This document shows, piece by piece, positions 24,124 to 30,973 of a stretch of DNA of 38,188 nucleotides. The number at the start of each line of letters is the position of its first letter. Positions within the stretch are counted from its first letter, which is position 1. Source of the DNA: an uncultured Lachnospiraceae bacterium (GTDB lineage: Bacteria > Bacillota > Clostridia > Lachnospirales > Lachnospiraceae); assembly GCA_947593975.1 (NCBI GenBank), contig CANQDW010000015.1, positions 1 to 38,188 of the forward strand, written 5' to 3'. The notes under the pieces were generated by a model. That model had not been told where the DNA came from. It was given only the letters and a program-made list of their open reading frames with translations, and ran no database searches. The translations under genes were made by a program, and so were the position numbers.

Positions 24124-25056
24124 ATGCCTAAAAGGCTGATATCATGTTTGTTTTTATCATTATGTATGTGCTTTGCATTTGCATTGAGCGCAAACGTAAA
24201 AGCGGATGCATCTTCGGTGCAGATAGCGGATAACGGCGCCGGCACTGTTACTGTAGTGGTATCGGAGCCGTCGTTTAACGGAAAGGAAATGTCTATCGTA
24301 TGCTATGATCCGTCTTGGAACGGAGCATATACGGACTGGGAGGCATCAAAGAGCCATATAGCGTATGTCGGACAAAAGAAGATAAACGGCGTTACCACGA
24401 TAAGCTTTAAGCTCAATAATTTATGGGGCGGCGATTATACGCTTGTACTCGGTGCGGGCGGTCAGAAAATAGAAAAGAAATTTTCTCTTACAGGTCGTGT
24501 GACAGGCCTTCCTTATTTATATCCGCCAAAGTCTGTAAAAGCCGTACAGACTGCCGCGGCTAAAGTTAAGGTGTCATGGAAAGCATCTGAAGGCGCGGAA
24601 AATTATAGGGTATACCGTTCAGAGAAAAAGAATTCCGGTTATAAGAAAATATCCGAGGTGACGGCGTGTTCTTATACCGATAAGAAATGCAAAGCGGGAA
24701 AGACTTATTACTATAAAGTGACCTCAACAAACGGAAGGTCGTTTGAATCCCAAAAAAGCGATACCGCGAAGGTTAAGCTTATGGCGGCGCCTAAAATAAA
24801 GGTTGCAATAAAAGGGAAAACTGCCGTTGTATCCTGGAAGAAGATAAAGGGAGTAAAAGGATACAAAGTCTATATATCTGATAAGAAAAAGGGCAAATAC
24901 AAGCAGGCGGCAAATATTAAGAAAGCTAAAAAAGTTAAATGCAGCATAAAGCTCGGAAACAAGAAATCCTGCTATATAAAGGTAAGGGCATATAAGAAGA
25001 ACGGTAAAAAGACGGTATACGGCAAGTATTCGGCCGTAAAAAAAGCCGGTAAATAG
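24124..25056 (+). CDS. Secreted lysine-rich fibronectin type III-like protein
   Basis: The 310-residue protein has a signal peptide (about 1-28, hydrophobic CLFLSLCMCFAFALSANVKA). Residues about 30-135 form a beta-rich domain with WNGAYTDWEAS and LWGGDYTLVLGAGG. Two FN3-like modules follow: about 138-220 (KVKVSWKASEGAENYRVYRS) and 224-308 (AVVSWKKIKGVKGYKVYIS). The C-terminal half is very lysine-rich, so the protein is strongly basic, which may help it stick to teichoic acids or acidic glycans. No catalytic domain or anchor is visible. A GGGGG run precedes the ATG. The secreted GH95-like gene starts 15 bases after the stop, so the two are co-expressed and probably act together at the cell surface. 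FN3 calls are by the W-x7-Y-x-V/Y pattern. Confidence 0.85.
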   Translation: MPKRLISCLFLSLCMCFAFALSANVKADASSVQIADNGAGTVTVVVSEPSFNGKEMSIVCYDPSWNGAYTDWEASKSHIAYVGQKKINGVTTISFKLNNLWGGDYTLVLGAGGQKIEKKFSLTGRVTGLPYLYPPKSVKAVQTAAAKVKVSWKASEGAENYRVYRSEKKNSGYKKISEVTACSYTDKKCKAGKTYYYKVTSTNGRSFESQKSDTAKVKLMAAPKIKVAIKGKTAVVSWKKIKGVKGYKVYISDKKKGKYKQAANIKKAKKVKCSIKLGNKKSCYIKVRAYKKNGKKTVYGKYSAVKKAGK

Positions 25057-25071
25057 AAAGGTGGTATCTGA

Positions 25072-28000
25072 ATGAGAAAAGCAAAAAAGATAACAGCATT
25101 ATCTCTTGCCATTATATTTGCAGTACAGACTGTAAACAGCGGTACCATGTATGCGGCAGCACCGAAAGGAGCAGGAGAATATAAGATGGATGCATATGAC
25201 ACAGAATGGAAATACGGGCTTAACGGAGCTTTAGGTTTTAATGAAAATACATATAAGAGCATAGAAAAGAGTACAACAAATGATAACTGGAGGGACGGCT
25301 CGGTAACGGCAAACGGAGAGATAGGATTTATTGAAAGCTGCGACCCTAAGGAAGACGTATTTATATTTAACAATACAAAGATCGTAACGGACGGCACTGA
25401 TATATATGAAACGCCGGTAATAAGCGGGATACTTGACGAACAGAGAAAAGGCGCGATCACAAGGGATAATTTCCCGTGGATAAACGAGGTAAACCGTTAT
25501 GCTTCGGAACAGTACGGAACGGGCTGGGGAACTACGTGGCCGAGACCGTACCAGCCGGCAGCGCAGTACCGTATCATAAATAACAGCTATACTCCTGAGA
25601 ATTCGCAGGATTATAACAGATATACGAACTATGAGACAGGCGAGGTAGGCGTACAGTGGAAGGATGCAGAAGGCAATGAATGGAACCGCAGATCTTTTGC
25701 GTCAAGGCAGGATGATTTTATAGTTACATACATTGAAGCGCCGGAAGGAAAAGAACTTGACTTAACGCTTACAATGGACCATCTCGTAGAGATGAGAAAT
25801 CAGGGGACTACATATGCCAGACCTGATTCGGATTATGTGGTAACGGAAGATGCAAGAGGATATGCATTCGGAACGGTTGCCAAATATCCTATACAGAACC
25901 GCAAAGGAAGCAAGAATGTACAGGAGACAAAGTTTGCAAGAGGCGGATGGGCAACGGCAACGAGGATAATAACCGACGGAAACGTAGATTATGCGGCTGA
26001 TAAACGGGATATTAAGGTACCGTCAAGCTTTAACGGCGGAACGCTTAATAATGTAAACGATCCGAAGCTTACGGTAACGAACACCAGGACGCTGATGCTT
26101 GTTACGAAAGTGGACCGTATTGACAGCGGCTGCAATAATGTGTCTGATGTAAAGACCGAACTCTATGACAGTCTGCTTGAATCCATAGACGCCCATACTT
26201 CAGGACTTGATTCAAGTATTGAAAGTTACAATATCCTTCTTGAGCCTCATGTACAGATACACGGAGGCATGTTTAACAATGTACGCGTAGATTTGTGCGC
26301 CACAGATGAAGAAAAAGCGGACAGGGAGCTTACCAATACCGAACTTATAGCAAAACAGAATTCTAACAAAGATGTAATTAATAAGGCATTTCTTGAAAGA
26401 ATATACAATAACGGAAGGTTTGGTCTCATATGCGCCAGCGGTTACGGCTCGACAAGGCTTGGAGCAATATGGAACGGCGCATGGAATCCTGACTGGAGCG
26501 GCGACTTTACGCTTGACGCCAATACGAACCTTCAGATATCGGGAATGAACACAGGAAATATGCGGGGCGCAGGAGACGGTTATATCAACTTCATAGTAAG
26601 AATGGTTGAGGACTGGGATGATGATGCAGAAAACGTATATGGAATGACCGATGCGATTAAAGCGCCGCCAAGGGTAGACGGTACCGGAGAGGCGGGAAGT
26701 TTCCATTTCATAGAAGGATTTCCGCATATATATGTAAACGGAATAACAGACTGGCTTATCATACCTATATTTGAATACTGGCAGTGTTACGGAAACCAGC
26801 AGATTCCTGTCGGAAAAGACGTAGACATTGACCGCAACAAAGAAGTGCTTGACTATACAGATGCAGATGTGGAGAGGATTAAGTCGAGCGGATATATGGA
26901 CCTTGAAAAAGATATACTGTATCCGATGCTCAAAAAGACAATGAACTTCTGGCTTCAGTATGTTGATGAAAGATATTATACAGACGGAAGCGGAGCTGAA
27001 CATGCCGACGACGGAACTACAATGAGCGAGGCTATAGCGGCAGGAGACGACGGATGCAAATATATATATACGCCGGGATATTCGCCTGAGAACTCGCCGG
27101 CAGGATACGGGGATAACTCGAGAGAGGCGCTCGCTTATAATACGACAATGGATATAGCGGCGTCAAGGGATACGCTGTTTATGGCAAGAATGATAACAGA
27201 AAAGGTAAATCCGGCTGATAAAGCGCAGCTTTTTAGTACATGGGCAGAATTTGAAAAGAGGATACCGGATTATATGTACGCCGATACAGGAGAACTGAAA
27301 GAGTGGGCGTCGCCGAATCTGGGAGATAAACATTCGCACAGGCATGTAAGCCACGCATATGTAGCATGGCCGGGATACGAAACACAAAGCAGCGACGCGC
27401 TCAGGGTCGGCGTAATAAAAGCAATGGATGCGCGCTCGGCAGCTTATGGCGGACAGGAAGCGTCAGAGTCGCACGGACCTACCCATAAGGCGCTTGTTGA
27501 GGCAAGGCTTAAGAATGTAACGGGACTTGAAAACGTGCTCAAGTACCTGCTTACGAATAATTATCAGTACAGTACCATGATGACATCGCATAATGCGAAC
27601 CACAGTTCAACATATTGTACGGACTCCGCATTTGGAATAATGGGTGCGGTAAATGAAATGCTCCTATATTCCAATACGGGAGTAGTAGAGATTGTGCCGG
27701 CGCTTCTTTCAGATATGTACAAAGGAAGCATAAAGGGGCTTCGCGCAAGATGCAATACACAGTGCGACGTAAGCTGGGATCTGGATAACTGGAAGGCAAG
27801 CGTAACAATGACGTCCGATGCGGATAACAATGTGGTAAAAGTAAGATGCGGACAGGACTGGAGCAGCGCGTCTATAAACGGCGTAAAGCAGAATATAAGC
27901 ACGGACAGCGACAGGATGCCGTATGTTGAAGTAAAGCTTAAGAAAGGCACTCCGGTAACTGTAGATTTTGAACTGTCGGATATAAATAAAAGAGTAACGG

Positions 28001-28551
28001 CAAATACGGAAACAGATCTTACAAAACCGGTATCTGTCGGTACTGCCCTTAAATTCTATGCGCAGTATACGTTTACAAGAGAAGAGATTAGCAATGCGCA
28101 GTGGCATGTTGTGAACGCTTCCGACAATTCGGAATCGGGACTGCAGATTTCGGCGGACGGTGAACTGGAAGTTACATCCGCGGCAGCAGGAAAGACGCTT
28201 AAGGTATACTGTATGTCGCCTGACGGAATTAAATCAAATGAAGTAATATTCCATGTATCTTCGGGCGGCGCGGAGACATTTGCGGCAGTAGCTGCGATGA
28301 CGGACGACGACCTTGGTGTATACATAACGAACGACGGACAGGCAAAAGAGCTTGCGGTAATATGGGCGGCATATGACGCGGAAGGAAAACTGGCAGGGGT
28401 TTCAGAAAAAGATATAAGCATTTCCGCAAACGGATATGGAGCCGTAAATATAATTGCAGGCTGGAATAAAGGGGCAGGATATAAGACTACGCTGTTTGTA
28501 TGGGACAAAAATACGCTGACTCCTTATATGCCTGAGAAAGTTATACAGTAA
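25072..28551 (+). CDS. Secreted GH95-like glycoside hydrolase (alpha-L-fucosidase relative)
   Basis: The 1159-residue protein has a signal peptide (about 1-30). An N-terminal beta-sandwich follows (WRDGSVTANGEIGF), then an (alpha/alpha)6 barrel and a C-terminal sheet (VEIVPALLSDMYKGSIKGLRAR). The acid catalyst of GH95 fucosidases corresponds to E744 in GELKEW, followed by HRHVSHAYVAWPG. The catalytic Asp corresponds to D851 in DSAFG. The Asn pair that activates water (family N-x-N-x-Q-M-N) reads D482-A-N484-T-N-L-Q, so the first Asn is Asp and the following residues differ. It is therefore a relative whose sugar or even activity may differ. After about residue 960 come a sandwich module and a C-terminal beta module seen on other clostridial secreted enzymes (NGQAKELAVIWAAYDAEGKL to LFVWDKNTLTPY). 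GGTGG precedes the ATG. Confidence 0.8.
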   Translation: MRKAKKITALSLAIIFAVQTVNSGTMYAAAPKGAGEYKMDAYDTEWKYGLNGALGFNENTYKSIEKSTTNDNWRDGSVTANGEIGFIESCDPKEDVFIFNNTKIVTDGTDIYETPVISGILDEQRKGAITRDNFPWINEVNRYASEQYGTGWGTTWPRPYQPAAQYRIINNSYTPENSQDYNRYTNYETGEVGVQWKDAEGNEWNRRSFASRQDDFIVTYIEAPEGKELDLTLTMDHLVEMRNQGTTYARPDSDYVVTEDARGYAFGTVAKYPIQNRKGSKNVQETKFARGGWATATRIITDGNVDYAADKRDIKVPSSFNGGTLNNVNDPKLTVTNTRTLMLVTKVDRIDSGCNNVSDVKTELYDSLLESIDAHTSGLDSSIESYNILLEPHVQIHGGMFNNVRVDLCATDEEKADRELTNTELIAKQNSNKDVINKAFLERIYNNGRFGLICASGYGSTRLGAIWNGAWNPDWSGDFTLDANTNLQISGMNTGNMRGAGDGYINFIVRMVEDWDDDAENVYGMTDAIKAPPRVDGTGEAGSFHFIEGFPHIYVNGITDWLIIPIFEYWQCYGNQQIPVGKDVDIDRNKEVLDYTDADVERIKSSGYMDLEKDILYPMLKKTMNFWLQYVDERYYTDGSGAEHADDGTTMSEAIAAGDDGCKYIYTPGYSPENSPAGYGDNSREALAYNTTMDIAASRDTLFMARMITEKVNPADKAQLFSTWAEFEKRIPDYMYADTGELKEWASPNLGDKHSHRHVSHAYVAWPGYETQSSDALRVGVIKAMDARSAAYGGQEASESHGPTHKALVEARLKNVTGLENVLKYLLTNNYQYSTMMTSHNANHSSTYCTDSAFGIMGAVNEMLLYSNTGVVEIVPALLSDMYKGSIKGLRARCNTQCDVSWDLDNWKASVTMTSDADNNVVKVRCGQDWSSASINGVKQNISTDSDRMPYVEVKLKKGTPVTVDFELSDINKRVTANTETDLTKPVSVGTALKFYAQYTFTREEISNAQWHVVNASDNSESGLQISADGELEVTSAAAGKTLKVYCMSPDGIKSNEVIFHVSSGGAETFAAVAAMTDDDLGVYITNDGQAKELAVIWAAYDAEGKLAGVSEKDISISANGYGAVNIIAGWNKGAGYKTTLFVWDKNTLTPYMPEKVIQ

Positions 28552-28585
28552 TCATATGATGGATCGTGATAAACGGATATAAGAT

Positions 28586-28615
28586 AAAAAGGACTGCTTT
28601 AAAACAGTCCTTTTT
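28586..28615. terminator. Bidirectional terminator shared by GH95-like gene and tRNA-Leu
   Basis: An 11 bp perfect stem (28586-28596 with 28605-28615) encloses eight loop bases, with AAAAA on one side and TTTTT on the other. It ends the GH95-like transcript on the plus strand and the tRNA transcript on the minus strand, 3 bases past the tRNA. Confidence 0.9.
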
Positions 28616-28618
28616 ATA

Positions 28619-28702
28619 TGCAGGAAATGGGACTTGAACCCACACGATGTTGCCACCACAGGCACCTGAAGCCTGCGCGTCTGCCAATTCCGCCATTCCT
28701 GC
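28619..28702 (-). tRNA. tRNA-Leu (anticodon CAG)
   Basis: Read on the minus strand, the 84 bases fold as a class II tRNA. The acceptor GCAGGAA pairs with TTCCTGC, and the D arm contains GGCGGAATTGGCAGACGC. The anticodon stem CAGGC/GCCTG holds loop TTCAGGT with anticodon CAG. A long variable arm (GGTGGCAACATCG) and a T arm with GGGTTCAAGTCCC follow. The anticodon and the long variable arm fit leucine. The 3' CCA is not encoded and must be added. It has its own promoter and terminator. Confidence 0.96.
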
Positions 28703-28736
28703 AAATACGGCGTAAGCTTTCCGCTCACGCCATATT

Positions 28737-28765
28737 ATAATATCATTTGAAGAGTGTATTGTCAA
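28737..28765 (-). promoter_or_regulatory. Promoter of tRNA-Leu
   Basis: On the minus strand TTGACA (28765-28760), 17 bp and TATTAT (28742-28737) precede the tRNA by about 30 bases. Between the promoter and the tRNA lies a hairpin (28709-28731, GGCGT with ACGCC arms), probably a removed leader. Confidence 0.75.
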
Positions 28766-28792
28766 TAAAAAATATTGCGGCATATCCCGCCG
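28766..28792 (-). terminator. Likely weak terminator of the GntR-ABC operon
   Basis: On the minus strand a short CGGC/GCCG stem (28789-28792 with 28778-28781) is followed by an AATATTTTTT tract. It lies 10 bases past the permease stop and abuts the -35 box of the tRNA promoter. The short stem makes it uncertain; read-through into the tRNA is possible. Confidence 0.45.
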
Positions 28793-28801
28793 TGTGAAAT
28801 A

Positions 28802-29611
28802 CTATATGTTCAGTTTATTTTTGAACATATATACGGATATTATATAAAATACCACGCTTGATGCTATTGATATTATGATAGCAGGAATCATCATAATGTC
28901 TATGGTATCCGCTAATCCATATGAATCTGCATAAAGAAATGCAAAATTTGCAATGGTATTAGCTATAGCCAATATGATAGAAAGTATAAAGCTTCCGGCG
29001 ATATAAGCGATAACAGAACCCAAAAACGGATGCCCGTTCATGCGGTGTCCTACCGCGAATGAAGCAAAATACATCAGTATCTTCTGGATAGTGCCGAATA
29101 TAAGGCTTGCAGCCATAAGTATCATAGAAGGCATATAAGCAAAAAAGTTAAGTTTCCTGAGCTCTTTTATAAAAGCAGCAATATTATCAAAATTCCACAC
29201 ACCGAGTATATAGGTAAATATCATAAGGGAAATAAATGCCACTATAACTGATAATATCTTCCATACGAACATCACGACGCCTTTTGATATGATGATATAG
29301 GAGGTCGGGACGGGAAGAGTGTGTGTCAGGTATCCCTGGCTTGTAACCATGCTTTTGTATATGTTGTATATTAAAAGTATGGTAGTTGCGGTAACTACGG
29401 AAACCAGAGCCGCTACGTATACTAATGCGGATATTACGCTGAATATCTGAAATATATTGAAATTGTTGACAGTAAATCTGTCTATTACATCGCTGGTGCT
29501 GAATCTCAGATACAGCGCTGTAAGCGGAGTCACTACTATCAGTAATGCAAGCAGCGCAACTATATACCGTCCTGTTGTACGGAATTCGTGTTTGAAAAGT
29601 TTGCCTAACAT
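28802..29611 (-). CDS. ABC transporter permease of the YtrA-type cluster
   Basis: The 269-residue product starts MLGKLFKHEFRTTGRY and has six hydrophobic segments: about residues 17-36, 54-80, 112-135, 158-178, 198-220 and 240-262. The short amphipathic start and topology fit the membrane partner of ABC transporters sitting with a GntR/YtrA regulator. Such systems respond to cell-wall antibiotics in some Firmicutes; the actual substrate here cannot be told. The ATG overlaps the end of the ATPase gene by seven bases, and GGGAGG stands seven bases ahead, so the two are coupled. It is the last gene of a three-gene minus-strand operon. Confidence 0.85.
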   Translation of the reverse strand: MLGKLFKHEFRTTGRYIVALLALLIVVTPLTALYLRFSTSDVIDRFTVNNFNIFQIFSVISALVYVAALVSVVTATTILLIYNIYKSMVTSQGYLTHTLPVPTSYIIISKGVVMFVWKILSVIVAFISLMIFTYILGVWNFDNIAAFIKELRKLNFFAYMPSMILMAASLIFGTIQKILMYFASFAVGHRMNGHPFLGSVIAYIAGSFILSIILAIANTIANFAFLYADSYGLADTIDIMMIPAIIISIASSVVFYIISVYMFKNKLNI

Positions 29612-30303
29612 CTGAACACCTCCCTGAATAATTCATCTACTGACATATGTTTTTCTTCACGTATCTCATCGACTGTTTTATGGATGTACAGACATCCGAA
29701 ACGTATCATGAGCACATCATCAAGGATCTGCTCTACGTCTGATATAAGATGAGTGGAGATAAGTATTGACCCGTTTTCGTTATAGTTATTGAGGATGGTG
29801 CTCAATATATAATCCCTGGAAGCGGGGTCTACTCCTCCGATAGGTTCGTCAAGGCAGTACAGATCGGCATCCCTGCTCATTGTGAGGATAAGCTGGACTT
29901 TTTCTTTAGTACCTTTTGACATAGCTTTTACACGCATCTTCTCATCCAGATTAAGTCTTTTTAACATGTCATATGCCTTATCAACGTCAAAGTTGCTGTA
30001 AAAGTCACTGTAATAATTGATAAGCTGCTTTACATTCATCCAGTCGTTAAGAAACATTGTGTCGGGCAGATAAGCCACTGACAATTTGCTTTCTATACCG
30101 GGACGCATACCGTTTATAAGCACTTCGCCGCTTGTAGGGGTGAGCAGCCCGTTGATAAGCTTGATGAGCGTGGTCTTTCCGCTTGCGTTTGGGCCTAAAA
30201 GACCGACTATCCTGCCTTTTTCCAATGTAAAACTTACATTATTTAAGGCAAGGGTGTTACCATATTTTTTGGTAAGTGTACGACATTCCAATAATGGAGC
30301 CAT
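29605..30303 (-). CDS. ABC transporter ATP-binding protein of the YtrA-type cluster
   Basis: The 232-residue ATPase has Walker A GPNASGKTT, Q-loop YLPDTMFLNDW, a signature region MSKGTKEKVQLIL and Walker B LYCLDEPIGGVDP, then ISTHLISDVEQ. The signature is MSKGTKEK, not the LSGGQ form, as in several bacitracin- and YtrB-type ATPases. The Walker A alanine-serine pair (NASGKTT) is also slightly unusual. AGAGGAGG stands seven bases before the ATG. The regulator gene lies 24 bases upstream on the same strand, so regulator, ATPase and permease form one unit. An exporter or sensing role is inferred from gene order. Confidence 0.93.
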   Translation of the reverse strand: MAPLLECRTLTKKYGNTLALNNVSFTLEKGRIVGLLGPNASGKTTLIKLINGLLTPTSGEVLINGMRPGIESKLSVAYLPDTMFLNDWMNVKQLINYYSDFYSNFDVDKAYDMLKRLNLDEKMRVKAMSKGTKEKVQLILTMSRDADLYCLDEPIGGVDPASRDYILSTILNNYNENGSILISTHLISDVEQILDDVLMIRFGCLYIHKTVDEIREEKHMSVDELFREVFRC

Positions 30304-30327
30304 ATTATTTCCTCCTCTAATAAAAAA

Positions 30328-30687
30328 TTATTCAAGATAATTGTTTAAATTATCTTTTATTTCGTCATTGCTGTATCCCAGCTGTCTGATTTTTGCGATA
30401 AAATCCCTGCAGTATGCCTCGGCGACCGATGTCTTGAGTGAATCGATCAGTTCTTGGTCATCGGTTATAAAGCGGCCGCTTGTTCTGTTGGAATATATAA
30501 GTCCGCTTTGCTCTAACACAGTCATGGCTTTCTGCATTGTATTGGGATTGACGGAAGCTTTTATGGCAAGTTCACGCACCGGTTCAATTTTCCCGCCGGG
30601 TTTGTATCTGCCCGACATAATATCGAATTTGATATGTTCGACAAGCTGGATATATATTGGTCTGTCAGATGTAAGCTCCCATGGCAT
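30328..30687 (-). CDS. GntR family transcriptional regulator, YtrA subfamily
   Basis: This 119-residue regulator has the winged helix of GntR proteins: RPIYIQLVEHIKFDIMSG, then PVRELAIKASVNPNTMQKAM, and TSGRFITDD in the wing. The short C-terminal part (about 45 residues) with helices for dimer formation is the hallmark of the YtrA subfamily, which has no ligand pocket like FadR or HutC. Such proteins normally repress their own operon, here with the ABC transporter behind it. A tandem repeat overlapping the promoter (30776-30799) is a fitting operator. AAAGGGGG precedes the ATG. Confidence 0.93.
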   Translation of the reverse strand: MPWELTSDRPIYIQLVEHIKFDIMSGRYKPGGKIEPVRELAIKASVNPNTMQKAMTVLEQSGLIYSNRTSGRFITDDQELIDSLKTSVAEAYCRDFIAKIRQLGYSNDEIKDNLNNYLE

Positions 30688-30775
30688 ATTACGCTTACCC
30701 CCTTTCTGTTTTTAGTAGTGGATTTAGCAATATGTACCTGTTGATTATCACAAAAAAATATTATATTACTCAATT

Positions 30776-30815
30776 AGTACAATAATACAATAGTACAATC
30801 TGGCATATTTGTCAA
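30776..30815 (-). promoter_or_regulatory. Promoter and tandem operator of the GntR-ABC operon
   Basis: On the minus strand TTGACA (30815-30810), 17 bp and TATTGT (30792-30787) make the promoter. Three back-to-back 8-mers (plus strand AGTACAAT, AATACAAT, AGTACAAT at 30776-30799) cover the -10 box and the bases after it, well placed for self-repression by the regulator. Confidence 0.7.
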
Positions 30816-30853
30816 GCATAAAAAAATACGTCGTATTATTGCGATTTTTCGGC

Positions 30854-30882
30854 TTTACAACTATATTTAAAAGTGATAAAAT
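30854..30882 (+). promoter_or_regulatory. Promoter of nifJ
   Basis: TTTACA (30854-30859), 17 bp and TAAAAT (30877-30882), with TGA just ahead as an extended -10, lie about 90 bases before the nifJ ATG. The leader contains the hairpin at 30904-30929. Confidence 0.65.
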
Positions 30883-30903
30883 TAAGCACAGGTGACGGAT
30901 ATT

Positions 30904-30929
30904 CAGACTGTGAGGGTTTAAGCAGTCTG
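30904..30929 (+). other. Leader hairpin in the nifJ 5' UTR
   Basis: CAGACTG (30904-30910) pairs with CAGTCTG (30923-30929) around a 12-base loop, extended by GATA/TATC pairs outside small mismatches. No T-run follows, so it is not a plain terminator. It may stabilise the mRNA of this highly expressed gene or have a control role. It matches no riboswitch I know. Confidence 0.5.
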
Positions 30930-30973
30930 TTATCTGTGTGTAATAACAAAATATTTAAGGAGGATTAATAAAA

